41,532 nucleotides of DNA from Candidatus Acetothermia bacterium (GTDB taxonomy: Bacteria > Bipolaricaulota > Bipolaricaulia > RBG-16-55-9 > DRXL01): the NCBI GenBank assembly GCA_022683945.1, contig JAJHSH010000036.1, forward strand, positions 1 through 41,532, given 5' to 3'. The notes under the pieces are model-generated. The model was not told where the DNA came from. It ran no database searches and saw only the letters and a program-made list of their open reading frames with translations. Positions 1 to 7,469 of the stretch are shown piece after piece (positions within the stretch are counted from its first letter, which is position 1; each line of letters starts with the position of its first letter). A program made the position numbers and the translations under genes.

Positions 1-683
1 CCCAGCCACTCCGCCCCCGCCGCCAGCACCACCATAAACGCGAGCACAAAGAGCAAGAAGACCTCAAGCGATTCATGCGCCATCAGGCGTTGCAGCACCG
101 GACGCAGCAGCGTCGCCGCGAGGAACGCTCCCCCAAAGAACCCTATAGTTTTAACGAAGACGACAAGAATCTCCCCAAGATGGAGGCCTGCGCTGTGCAC
201 CAGACCCGCGAGGATTGCCAGGTAGAGAGCCGTGATGAGATCTTGATAGACCGAGACCCCTACGGCGTATTCGGTCTCGATCAGCGCACTGCGACGAAAG
301 TCTATGATGAGCCGCGCGATGATGGACGTACTGTTATTGTAAAGCACTCCCCCGAGGATAAGAGCCCCCAGCACATCGAGTCCGATGGCCAATCCCAAGA
401 CGATTCCCAACGGCAGATTGATCAGCGCGTCCAGGGCTGTAGCTACGAAGAGTTTGCGCCCGCTGCGCCGCACGCGCTCCGGCGAAAAATCAAGACCGAT
501 CATAAACAGCAAGAGCATAGCTCCCAATTGCGCCATGAGTTCTATCATCTCGGAATGCTGCACGAACGCTTGCAATCCCACACCGGCCAGAATGAAGACC
601 GGTACGCTCGACTGCTTGATCCGGTGCGCCAAGAGCGCTCCCAGATAGAGCACCAGCAAGATAAGCCCAAGCTGGAAGAGCAT
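1..683 (-). CDS. khtU: KhtU/KefB-like K+/H+ antiporter (CPA2), C-terminus off window
   Basis: Membrane subunit of a monovalent cation/proton antiporter, predicted to export K+ in exchange for H+. The 227 visible codons contain no stop and run off the left edge, so the C-terminal part is missing. The protein is a series of hydrophobic helices. It shows the CPA2 features GLDFSP (residues 63-68), NNSTSIIARL (116-125, where family members have SSTA) and VYQDL (145-149, with the conserved Asp148). The start ATG at 683 lies two bases after the stop of the upstream KhtT-like gene, so the two are surely co-translated. Family assignment is firm; the ion specificity is inferred from the KhtT partner. 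Confidence 0.85.
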   Translation of the reverse strand, partial: MLFQLGLILLVLYLGALLAHRIKQSSVPVFILAGVGLQAFVQHSEMIELMAQLGAMLLLFMIGLDFSPERVRRSGRKLFVATALDALINLPLGIVLGLAIGLDVLGALILGGVLYNNSTSIIARLIIDFRRSALIETEYAVGVSVYQDLITALYLAILAGLVHSAGLHLGEILVVFVKTIGFFGGAFLAATLLRPVLQRLMAHESLEVFLLFVLAFMVVLAAGAEWL

Positions 684-685
684 GA

Positions 686-1168
686 TCAGTGGAGCCTAAA
701 GCGCTCTTGGAACTGTCGGATTTGCGCTTCTTCCCCCACGACGACGACCGTATCGCCGCGGTCGAGGACCGTATCCGGTGCGGGATTGAGGATCTTTTTC
801 GCCGGCCCGAAGACAGCGATGATCGTCGCGCCGGTGAGCTTGCGCACTCTATTCTCTTGGATGGACTTGCCCGCCAGAGGGGAATCTGCCGGGATTTTGA
901 GCCATTCGATGGTCAGCTCTTTCATCACCAGACGGGCGGTGTCTTGGGCATCGGGCTGGAAGTGCGTGCCGATCAAGATCGCGCCCAGCTCGCGGGCTTC
1001 CTTGTCGTTCAGCTCGATGACCGATTCTGGTCTCTCTTGCTGAGGCAAGAAACGGTAGATCTCCCGTCGGCCCGTCTTGTGGATAACCACACAGATGCTC
1101 TCGCCCTCTTCGCTCTCGAACGAGAACTTCATGCCGATGCCGGGCAGCTCGACTTCGCGCACTTTCAT
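686..1168 (-). CDS. khtT: KhtT-like TrkA-C regulatory subunit of K+/H+ antiporter
   Basis: Cytoplasmic regulator of the adjacent antiporter, 160 residues. It resembles Bacillus KhtT throughout: VELPGIGMKFSFE at residues 5-17, the GRREIYRF block near 34-41, then a C-terminal TrkA-C (RCK-C) domain with LNPAPDTVLDRGDTVVVVGE around residues 129-148. In the Bacillus KhtTU system this domain binds a nucleotide and gates the transporter; the same role is inferred here. I chose ATG 1168 because GGAAAGGGGGG lies just upstream; an earlier in-frame start at 1201 would lie inside a palindromic repeat. Its leader would carry that repeat (1194-1262). Confidence 0.88.
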   Translation of the reverse strand: MKVREVELPGIGMKFSFESEEGESICVVIHKTGRREIYRFLPQQERPESVIELNDKEARELGAILIGTHFQPDAQDTARLVMKELTIEWLKIPADSPLAGKSIQENRVRKLTGATIIAVFGPAKKILNPAPDTVLDRGDTVVVVGEEAQIRQFQERFRLH

Positions 1169-1193
1169 AAAACCCCCCTTTCCTATCTCCTGC

Positions 1194-1262
1194 GCCCTCA
1201 CCCCCAGCCCCTCTCCCGTCCGTCAAGACGGGAGAGGGGTGCCCGCAGGGCGGGGTGAGGGC
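1194..1262. repeat. Palindromic repeat, CCCTCACCCC type (copy 1)
   Basis: A 69-bp imperfect palindrome. The outer arms are GCCCTCACCCC and GGGGTGAGGGC and the inner arms CCCCTCTCCCGTC and GACGGGAGAGGGG. It lies in the divergent region upstream of khtT and is almost the same as the copy at 17151-17219. Confidence 0.9.
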
Positions 1263-1289
1263 CTGCTTTCGCTCTCACGCTCTTTTTTA

Positions 1290-1318
1290 AGTATACTTTT
1301 AAATGACAGAACTACCAA
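1290..1318 (-). promoter_or_regulatory. Probable khtTU promoter
   Basis: On the minus strand, TTGGTA (1318-1313) and TATACT (1295-1290) are separated by 17 bp. The -10 lies within the 10-bp palindrome AAGTATACTT (1289-1298), which also gives a TATACT on the plus strand towards the transporter gene at 1347, so one site could serve or control both directions. The plus-strand -35 is poor. Confidence 0.5.
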
Positions 1319-1346
1319 CTTAGGAAACAAGAGAAAGAGAGAAAAG

Positions 1347-2849
1347 ATGAACGAGCAAATATCCGGCACATACTCTCTCCGGCAGAAGCTCGGTCTGGCG
1401 CTCGGTCTCTTTCTCTTTCTCAGTCTGTTGCTCTTACCTACACCGAGCGGCCTGGACCCGGCAGCTCAACGGGTTGGCGCGGTGGCTCTCTTGATGGCCG
1501 TCTGGTGGATCAGCGAAGCCATCCCGCTCTACGTGACGGCGCTGCTCCCTCTGGTGCTCTTCCCGCTCTTGGGTGTGCTGAATATGCGAGAAGCGGCTGC
1601 GCCCTATGCCGAGCCGACGATCTTTCTCTTTATGGGAGGATTCTTTCTGGCGATGGCCATGCAACAGTGGGGCCTGCATCGTCGCATGGCGCTGCATATT
1701 ATCAAGCTCTTGGGAACCGGCCCGCGACGTCTGTTGTTGGGATTTATGTTGGCCACGGCTTTTATTTCTATGTGGGTTTCCAATACGGCCACGACGGTGA
1801 TGATCTTTCCCATCGGTCTGGCCGTCATCAGCCAACTCGACCCGTTGGCAATGGCCAAGGACCAGAGGCGTCGGGCGGGTTTTGGCACAACTCTCATGCT
1901 GGGCATCGCCTATGCGGCGAGTATCGGAGGGGTAGGCACGATCATAGGGACGCCGCCGAATGCGATCTTCGTCGGCCAAGCCAGAGTGCTCTTCCCGGAG
2001 CTGGGCGAAGTGGGATTTTTGCAATGGATGTTGGTCGGGGTGCCCTTTGTCTTGCTGTTTCTGCCGTTGGCTTGGGTTTATCTGGCGTTTATTTTTATGA
2101 AAAAACCTGACGGGACGGCAGAGCCTACGCAGCTCTATCAAGAATTGCGCCAATTAGGGCCAATGAGCCGAGGGGAGAAGGGCGTGCTCTGCGTTTTCTT
2201 GTTGGCCGTCATCGGGTGGGTCTTTCGAGCGGATTTGCATCTTGGCCCCCTGACTATACCGGGGTGGGCGACGCTGCTGGGGCTTGCCGGCCGGGTCAAC
2301 GATGCCACGGTCGCGCTCGCAGCTGCGCTCTTGCTCTTTGTCATCCCCACCAAGATAAAAACCGGAGAATTTCTGCTCACCTGGGAGTGGGCCAAGCGAA
2401 TCCCTTGGGAGATCTTGATTCTCTTCGGCGGCGGCTTCTCTCTGGCCGAGAGCCTTCAGCGGACGGGCTTAGCCGAATGGTTGGCCGGAGGGCTGACAGG
2501 TCTTGCTCATGTGCCCTTGCCTATCTTGATCTTCGCACTGGCGCTCTCGGTGACTCTTTTGAGCGAAGTCGCTTCAAACACTGCTCTGGCGGCCATGATG
2601 ATGCCCATCTTGGGGGCGACGGCTACGGCTATGGGCGTTCATCCGTTTCTGTTGATGATCCCCGCGACGATGGCCGCTTCGGCCGGGTTTATGCTGCCCG
2701 TAGCGACGCCGCCCAACGCGATCGTCTTTGGGAGCGGGTATCTCACGATCTCGCAGATGGCGAGGGCCGGATTTGTCCTAGATCTCTTGGGAGCGGTCAT
2801 CGTCACGTTGATCGTCTATCTTGCGGTTATTCCCGTCTTCGGTCTGTAA
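1347..2849 (+). CDS. DASS/SLC13-family carboxylate (or sulfate) transporter
   Basis: Inner-membrane secondary transporter of 500 residues, the usual length for the divalent anion:Na+ symporter family, which takes up C4-dicarboxylates, citrate or sulfate. Both family Ser-Asn-Thr motifs are present: WVSNTATT with SNT at residues 145-147 and EVASNTAL with SNT at 410-412. Each is followed by a TPPNA loop (GTPPNAIF and ATPPNAIV), the two halves of the inverted-repeat fold. ATG 1347 follows a GA-rich leader (GAGAAAGAGAGAAAAG) rather than a strong ribosome site; upstream in-frame starts lie in the repeat region. The nearby malic enzyme would fit dicarboxylate uptake, but the substrate cannot be read from the sequence. 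Confidence 0.9.
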   Translation: MNEQISGTYSLRQKLGLALGLFLFLSLLLLPTPSGLDPAAQRVGAVALLMAVWWISEAIPLYVTALLPLVLFPLLGVLNMREAAAPYAEPTIFLFMGGFFLAMAMQQWGLHRRMALHIIKLLGTGPRRLLLGFMLATAFISMWVSNTATTVMIFPIGLAVISQLDPLAMAKDQRRRAGFGTTLMLGIAYAASIGGVGTIIGTPPNAIFVGQARVLFPELGEVGFLQWMLVGVPFVLLFLPLAWVYLAFIFMKKPDGTAEPTQLYQELRQLGPMSRGEKGVLCVFLLAVIGWVFRADLHLGPLTIPGWATLLGLAGRVNDATVALAAALLLFVIPTKIKTGEFLLTWEWAKRIPWEILILFGGGFSLAESLQRTGLAEWLAGGLTGLAHVPLPILIFALALSVTLLSEVASNTALAAMMMPILGATATAMGVHPFLLMIPATMAASAGFMLPVATPPNAIVFGSGYLTISQMARAGFVLDLLGAVIVTLIVYLAVIPVFGL

Positions 2850-2851
2850 GA

Positions 2852-4189
2852 TTAATAGTCGTCGAGATAATGCTCCAGCTCCCACGGAGTTACCGATAGA
2901 CGATACTCTTGCAGCTCTTCTTCTTTGGCTTCTATATATTTGTCCAAGACGTGCTTGCCCAGCGCTGTTTTGATCACATCGTCGTTCTTGAGGGCGTGGA
3001 GCGCCTCTTCCAAGCTCCCCGGCAGACTGCCGATGCCGCGCTCTTGGCGCTCTTCGCGCGTCAAATGATAGATATTCTCTTCGACCGCGTCGGGAGCCTT
3101 CAGCTTGCGCTTGATGCCGTCCAAGCCCGCTGCGAGAATGGCCGCATACGCCAAATACGGATTGCACGAGGGATCGGGGCTGCGCAACTCCAATCGCGTC
3201 GAGACTTCGGGGGTCTTGCTCGCCGGGACGCGAATGAGCGCGGAACGGTTGATGCGTGCCCAACTGATATTCACCGGCGCTTCGTAGCCCGGCACCAAGC
3301 GCTTGTACGAATTCACCAAGGGGTTGGCCAGCGCCGTGATCGCCCCGATGTGCTCTATGAGGCCCGCTAAGAAATGCCGTGCTCTCTCGCTCAGATTGTA
3401 AGCGTCTTGGGCGTCGTAGAAGAGATTCACCCCCTCTTTGAAGAGCGAGATGTGCGTGTGCATGCCGCTGCCGTTTATCTTGGCAATGGGCTTGGGCATG
3501 AAAGTTGCGTGCAGGCCGTGCAGCATGGCGATCGTCTTGACGACAAATCTGAACGTCACGATATTGTCGGCCGTCTTCAAGAGCTCGGCATAGCGAAAAT
3601 CTATCTCGTGCTGGCTGTGGGCGACTTCGTGATGAGCGGCTTCGACTTCGAAGCCCATCTTCTCTAGGGCGACGACGATCGCGGCGCGAGTCTCTTCGCC
3701 CTGATCAAGGGGGTTGAGATCGAAGTAGCCGCCGCGGTCGTGGAGCTCCATAGAGGGTTCGCCATTGCGCCGAAAGAGAAAGAATTCGGCTTCGGCGCCG
3801 GCGTACATCGTATAGCCCAGCTTGGCGGCTTCAGCGATCGTCCGGCGCAGGACATAGCGCGGATCGCCCTCAAAGGGTTGAGCATCGGGGCGCAGCACAT
3901 CACAGATAATCCGGGCGGTTTTGGCATGGCCGCTCTCCAGCGTCCAAGGGTAGATCGCGCACGTAGTGGGATCGGCTTGCAGGTACATATCCGATTCGGA
4001 GATACGCATAAAGCCCTCAATCGAAGAGCCGTCGAACGCGATCCCCTTGCTGAGAACTTCCGGCAATTTCGCGGCGGGGATTTCGACGTTCTTGGGGATG
4101 CCGAAAATATCAGTAAACTGCAATCGGATGAAGTCAATCCCCTCGTCTTGGACGATCTTGAGAACTCTCTCGTGCTCTTTGCTGCTCAT
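2852..4189 (-). CDS. glnA: Glutamine synthetase, type I-alpha
   Basis: ATP-dependent ammonia assimilation (glutamate + NH3 to glutamine) in the cytoplasm; active as a dodecamer in the family. At 445 residues it matches the short GSI-alpha class of Bacillus and Thermotoga and lacks the insert and adenylylation loop of GSI-beta. Visible motifs are DGSSIEGFMRISESDMYL (residues 53-70, with Arg62, the position tied to glutamine feedback in Bacillus), GAEAEFFLF, NGSGMHTHIS and the C-terminal WELEHYLDDY. Control is therefore likely by feedback, not adenylylation. ATG 4189 follows GAGGTGAG. Converges with the transporter gene, leaving only two bases between the stops. Confidence 0.97.
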   Translation of the reverse strand: MSSKEHERVLKIVQDEGIDFIRLQFTDIFGIPKNVEIPAAKLPEVLSKGIAFDGSSIEGFMRISESDMYLQADPTTCAIYPWTLESGHAKTARIICDVLRPDAQPFEGDPRYVLRRTIAEAAKLGYTMYAGAEAEFFLFRRNGEPSMELHDRGGYFDLNPLDQGEETRAAIVVALEKMGFEVEAAHHEVAHSQHEIDFRYAELLKTADNIVTFRFVVKTIAMLHGLHATFMPKPIAKINGSGMHTHISLFKEGVNLFYDAQDAYNLSERARHFLAGLIEHIGAITALANPLVNSYKRLVPGYEAPVNISWARINRSALIRVPASKTPEVSTRLELRSPDPSCNPYLAYAAILAAGLDGIKRKLKAPDAVEENIYHLTREERQERGIGSLPGSLEEALHALKNDDVIKTALGKHVLDKYIEAKEEELQEYRLSVTPWELEHYLDDY

Positions 4190-4219
4190 GGGAGCTCACC
4201 TCGCGTAAAAGTTGCGCCC

Positions 4220-4248
4220 TTTATAGCACAAAAATATCTGTTTGTCAA
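4220..4248 (-). promoter_or_regulatory. glnA promoter, near-consensus sigma70
   Basis: On the minus strand TTGACA (4248-4243), a 17-bp spacer and TATAAA (4225-4220). It predicts a start near 4213 and a leader of about 24 nt containing the AGGTGA ribosome site. Upstream (4249-4345) lies a very AT-rich stretch that could hold regulator sites or act as an UP element. Confidence 0.8.
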
Positions 4249-4389
4249 GTAATTGCGGCTAATATAGCTTATGTGTATATAAATATCGCAATATTATCGA
4301 GTTTATAATTATTTTTATTGATATATTTAATCAAACGCTCATTTTGCGATTAGGTGATAAGAGCGGCGGGGTATTTCTGAAAGATGCGA

Positions 4390-4461
4390 CCTCACCCCCG
4401 GCCCCTCCCCTAAAGAGGGAGGGGAGAGCCCCTTCCCTTTAGGGAAGGGGTTGGGGTTAGG
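4390..4461. repeat. Palindromic repeat, CCCTCACCCC type (copy 2)
   Basis: This copy has two hairpins inside weak outer arms: CCCCTCCC/GGGAGGGG, then CCCCTTCCC/GGGAAGGGG, closed by CCTCACCCC at the left and GGGGTTAGG at the right. It lies between glnA and yebC, just upstream of the yebC promoter. Confidence 0.85.
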
Positions 4462-4467
4462 TTTATT

Positions 4468-4496
4468 TTGCAAATTCTGGTCAAATCAGCTAAATT
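4468..4496 (+). promoter_or_regulatory. yebC promoter, placed for a leaderless mRNA
   Basis: TTGCAA (4468-4473), 17 bp, TAAATT (4491-4496). Only six bases separate the -10 from the ATG at 4503, so transcription should begin at or next to the start codon. There is no Shine-Dalgarno sequence in between. Confidence 0.65.
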
Positions 4497-4502
4497 AAAG
4501 CT

Positions 4503-5249
4503 ATGGCTGGTCACTCTAAATGGGCCAATATCAAATACCGCAAAGAGCGCCAGGACGCCGCCAAGACGAAGATCTTCTCCAAGCTGGCCAAGGAGATCAC
4601 CTTAGCGGCGAAGGCCGGTTCTCCCGATCCCGCACAGAATATTGCTCTGGCCAATGCTATCGTCCGCGCCCGCGCAGCCAATCTCCCTAAAGAGAACATC
4701 GTCCGCGCCATCAAACGCGCGACGGGCGAACTCCCCGGCGTGCAATATGACGAGACTTTCTATGAGGGCTACGGCCCCTACGGTGTAGCCGTGATGGTGC
4801 GCGTAGTCACAGAGAATAAAAACAGAGCCGTCTCCGAGATCCGTCGCATTTTTGAGCAGTACGGCGGCAATTTAGGGGGCTCCGTTGCTTGGCTCTTCGA
4901 CCGTCGCGGCGTGATCACGTTAGATAAAAAGAAGCTCACCCAAGAGCGCGACGAACTCTTGATGAACGTGATTGATTTAGGCGTGGAAGATCTTCAAGAG
5001 AGAGACGGCGAGATCGAAATATTTTGCGACCCCTCTGTGCTCTCTGCCGTGCGCGAAGCGCTGGAGAGAGAAGCCGTTGCTATCGAACGCGCGGAGACTC
5101 AGTTGGTCCCACAAAAGACCGTGCGGCTCGCAGGCCAAGAGGCCGAAAAGTTTCTCAAATTTATGAGCGCGCTCGATGACCAAGAGGACGTCCAAGAGGT
5201 CTATGCGAACTTTGATATCCCCGATGACGTGATCGTCCGTTTGAGTTAA
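4503..5249 (+). CDS. yebC: YebC/PmpR family protein
   Basis: A 248-residue cytoplasmic protein of the YebC/PmpR/TACO1 family, described as DNA-binding regulators and, more recently, as helpers of translation through difficult sequences. The N-terminus MAGHSKWANIKYRKERQDAA is diagnostic. Other family blocks are NLPKENIVRAIKRATGE (residues 60-76), YEGYGPYGVA and GGSVAWLFDRRG. The length is normal. It is the first gene after its own promoter and appears leaderless. Whether the following barrel-like genes share its transcript is unclear (26-bp gap). Confidence 0.95.
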   Translation: MAGHSKWANIKYRKERQDAAKTKIFSKLAKEITLAAKAGSPDPAQNIALANAIVRARAANLPKENIVRAIKRATGELPGVQYDETFYEGYGPYGVAVMVRVVTENKNRAVSEIRRIFEQYGGNLGGSVAWLFDRRGVITLDKKKLTQERDELLMNVIDLGVEDLQERDGEIEIFCDPSVLSAVREALEREAVAIERAETQLVPQKTVRLAGQEAEKFLKFMSALDDQEDVQEVYANFDIPDDVIVRLS

Positions 5250-5275
5250 TCTTTCGGGGAAAGGGGGCGGTTGGA

Positions 5276-5773
5276 GTGTCCAGATTCTGGGTGCTCGTGC
5301 TGGTCGTTGCTGTGGGGTGGACGGAAGTGGGTTCTGCTCTGGCGCAGACGGTGGGAGTGGGGGTCAGAGTCCCTGTGGAGATGAGCGACTTTCACGCGGG
5401 GCGCTTAGCAGATAATCTGGAGATCTTCGGACAGGCGGCGCTGGGCCCGCTGGCCTTAGAAGCGGGGGTGCTGATGCCCTTCTCGCCGTTGGTGCTTGGC
5501 GCGACTTTTAAGTTCTCATTCTTTCAGATTCGCTATCTCACCGATGAGGGAGAGCAACTCTGGACAGCCCCTCTCTTCATTGGCGGGGGCGGCATTCTGA
5601 TCTCTTTTGGCGAGCTCTCTTTTACGGCGTTTGTGATCAAAGCGGGCTTGGAGTGGCACTCGGCGGGGTTTCCGCTGCGCGCTATTTTTGAGGGAGGCTG
5701 GCAGTCGCCGATTGCTGTACTGCAAGGCGCGGGCGGGCCCTTTCTCAGCTTCGGGCTCCGGTGGGATCTGTGA
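5276..5773 (+). CDS. Small secreted protein, probable outer-membrane barrel (tandem copy 1)
   Basis: Not recognised as a named family. It has 165 residues, starting at GTG 5276 after AAAGGGGGCGG. An N-terminal signal peptide ends near ALAQ (residues 21-24), and the mature part starts VGVGVRVPV. The rest alternates short amphipathic strands and turns without long hydrophobic helices. It ends FLSFGLRWDL, a terminal-strand pattern like those recognised by the BAM machinery. The next gene has the same plan and overlaps its stop codon. Small outer-membrane beta-barrel is an inference from pattern only. Confidence 0.6.
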   Translation: MSRFWVLVLVVAVGWTEVGSALAQTVGVGVRVPVEMSDFHAGRLADNLEIFGQAALGPLALEAGVLMPFSPLVLGATFKFSFFQIRYLTDEGEQLWTAPLFIGGGGILISFGELSFTAFVIKAGLEWHSAGFPLRAIFEGGWQSPIAVLQGAGGPFLSFGLRWDL

Positions 5774-6207
5774 AGGGCGCTATTGCTATCTGCTTGTGCT
5801 TATTGTGCTTAGCGCTCTTCTCGCTCCCTGCGAATGCACAGCCCTTGGGGATTGGGGTCAAAGTTCCGTTACAGGCGTTCGTCTCACTGGGAATTACAGA
5901 GACGCTCTCTTTAGAGCTGGGGTTGCCCATCGGATTGAAACTGGGCGGTGTGGCGGCCGTTGCTAACGCTAAGCTTTTCTTCAAGCCGATCTCGGCGGTA
6001 CAGCTCTTATGGAAGCCCTTTGTGGGGGTGGGAGTCTCGGCGCGCCTGCGCGGCTCCCCCACCGAGATCATCATCGCTGCGACTTTCTTTGCTCTTCTGG
6101 GAATCGAAGTGCCGCTCTCGCCGTTCAGCCTCTTCGGCGAAGTCTGGCTCTACGCCGGGGAGCGCCTGCCGGGGATCTTCAGTCTGGGGGCGCGCTATGA
6201 CTTTTGA
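5770..6207 (+). CDS. Small secreted protein, probable outer-membrane barrel (tandem copy 2)
   Basis: A 145-residue protein with a signal peptide ending at PANA-Q, then IGVKVPL, matching the VGVRVPV of the preceding protein. It ends IFSLGARYDF; a C-terminal Phe with alternating hydrophobics is typical of outer-membrane barrels. I chose GTG 5770, which overlaps the upstream TGA as GTGA, rather than GTG 5761; both are in frame. The two genes look like an old tandem duplication expressed by coupled translation. The 12 bases after its stop run into the target duplication of the mobile element. Confidence 0.58.
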   Translation: MKGAIAICLCLLCLALFSLPANAQPLGIGVKVPLQAFVSLGITETLSLELGLPIGLKLGGVAAVANAKLFFKPISAVQLLWKPFVGVGVSARLRGSPTEIIIAATFFALLGIEVPLSPFSLFGEVWLYAGERLPGIFSLGARYDF

Positions 6208-6219
6208 TCTTGACATAAG

Positions 6220-6260
6220 CAGAGATTTGGGAAAACTTGAAGGCGTTCGGAATGACTGAC
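6220..6260 (+). repeat. Left terminal inverted repeat of the cassette element
   Basis: A 41-bp arm starting CAGAGATTTGGGAAAACTTG and ending GGAATGACTGAC. It is the reverse complement of 8249-8289 apart from four mismatches and is preceded by the ACATAAG duplication. Confidence 0.8.
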
Positions 6261-6358
6261 GGGGAGCGGGGAACGGAGAGGTGATGAATGTCCGCGATGG
6301 CGGTTACAGGCTAACCGGATCATCTACTTCTTGCGATGAGCATCAAAGGCAAAGTCGC

Positions 6359-6428
6359 GCCCAACAACGGTTTGCAGCCGACTCGCCTCCGCTACGCTCC
6401 GGCGAGCGGCTGAAACCTGACGTTGGGC
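6359..6428 (+). other. attC recombination site 1 (integron cassette)
   Basis: A 70-bp site with the integron layout: core GCCCAAC (6359-6365) and its exact complement GTTGGGC (6422-6428), which fits the GTTRRRY consensus. Inside are CAGCCG-A-CTCGCC (6375-6387) and GGCGAGCGGCTG (6401-6412), forming a 12-bp stem with one unpaired A. That extrahelical base directs strand choice in known attC sites. It belongs to a cassette to its left that is now reduced to non-coding sequence (6261-6358). Confidence 0.82.
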
Positions 6429-6461
6429 GCTCTCCCATAACCTTGTGCACGGAGGATAAAT

Positions 6462-7343
6462 ATGAGATTGATTGAAGAAGGAAAAATCAACGTAGACGGC
6501 TATCAGATCTGGTATCGCCGTGTCGGCAACGGTGGCATTCCTCTGCTTACTCTGCATGGCGGCCCGGGCGCGGGCCATGATTACTTGGAACCACTCGAAA
6601 GGTTGGCCACCGATCGTTCAGTCATCTTCTACGATCAATTGGGCTGCGGAAAATCCGATCAGCCCGATGACCGTTCTCTGTGGCATATTGAGCGCTTTGT
6701 CGCCGAAGTGAATACCGTTCGACAATCCTTGGGATTGGAGCAGATTCATTTACTGGGTCAGTCGTGGGGCGGATGGCTTGCCATCGAATACATGCTATCG
6801 CACCCGCAAGGTGTGGTCAGCTTGATCCTCGCCAGCACCTCGGCCGGCCTCCCTCAGTTTGTGGCCGAAACCACACGCCTGAAGGCTGAGTTACCTCTCG
6901 AAACCTACCAAACGCTGCAACGGTATGAAGCGATGAGCGACTATCATCATCCCGATTATGAAGCCGCTGTCCTTGAATTCTATAAGCGGCATGTGTGCCG
7001 TCTCGACCCTTGGCCCGATCCACTCTTGCGCACAGTAGCCAATCTAAATGGAAATGCTGTCTATGAGACGATGAACGGTCCCAATGAGTTCGTAGTGATT
7101 GGCAACCTCAAGGATTGGGATCGCACTGATCGCCTCGGTGAGATTTCAGTACCGACTCTAATCACCGTCGGGCGACACGATGAATTGACGCCCACTTGTG
7201 CCGAAACCCTACACCGAGGAATCCCTAACTCGCGCATGGTCATCTTCGAGGAAAGCGCGCATCTAGCTCACTTGGAAGAATCAGATAGATACCGTCAAGT
7301 GGTCGCTGATTTCATGGCAGAAATTGAAACGCCGAGGCAGTGA
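6462..7343 (+). CDS. Alpha/beta hydrolase, proline iminopeptidase type (cassette gene)
   Basis: A 293-residue serine hydrolase of the proline iminopeptidase/tricorn-F1 group, which removes N-terminal residues, often proline, from small peptides. The family's HGGPG oxyanion loop is at residues 32-36. The nucleophile elbow GQSWGG has Ser101, and Asp240 (GRHDELTP) and His267 (EESAHL) complete the triad. No signal peptide is seen. ATG 6462 follows CGGAGGATAAAT. It lies between two attC sites (6359-6428 and 7372-7443), so it is a mobile gene cassette. Base composition and codon use look less G/C-biased than in its neighbours. Peptidase activity is likely; the substrate is unknown. Confidence 0.88.
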   Translation: MRLIEEGKINVDGYQIWYRRVGNGGIPLLTLHGGPGAGHDYLEPLERLATDRSVIFYDQLGCGKSDQPDDRSLWHIERFVAEVNTVRQSLGLEQIHLLGQSWGGWLAIEYMLSHPQGVVSLILASTSAGLPQFVAETTRLKAELPLETYQTLQRYEAMSDYHHPDYEAAVLEFYKRHVCRLDPWPDPLLRTVANLNGNAVYETMNGPNEFVVIGNLKDWDRTDRLGEISVPTLITVGRHDELTPTCAETLHRGIPNSRMVIFEESAHLAHLEESDRYRQVVADFMAEIETPRQ

Positions 7344-7371
7344 TTGTTGCGATGGTTTGAAGTAGAGACGC

Positions 7372-7443
7372 GCCCAACAACGGCATGAACCCGACTTGCT
7401 CCTCGCTACGCTCGTCGCAAGCGGGTTATGCCGGACGTTAGCC
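7372..7443 (+). other. attC recombination site 2 (integron cassette)
   Basis: The left core is GCCCAAC (7372-7378) and the right core GTTAGCC (7437-7443), which breaks the GTTRRRY consensus at one position. The inner arms are AACCCG-A-CTTGC (7388-7399) and GCAAGCGGGTT (7417-7427), an 11-bp stem again with one unpaired A. It is the attC of the hydrolase cassette and shares the outer sequence CGCGCCCAACAACGG with site 1. Confidence 0.8.
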
Positions 7444-7469
7444 CGCTCGTTGCAATCTCAAGTTCGAGT

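Noticed and set aside
75..1043. A 322-codon open frame on the plus strand over the antiporter genes
   Set aside because: Its translation is highly charged with no family features, and it lies antisense to the clear KhtU and KhtT genes.
1434..2153. A long minus-strand frame inside the transporter gene
   Set aside because: Arg/His/Gln-rich shadow of a membrane protein gene, with no start context or family resemblance.
6281..6475. A small frame before the hydrolase as a third cassette gene
   Set aside because: It runs across the whole attC site 1 and ends inside the hydrolase gene, so it is not a cassette product.
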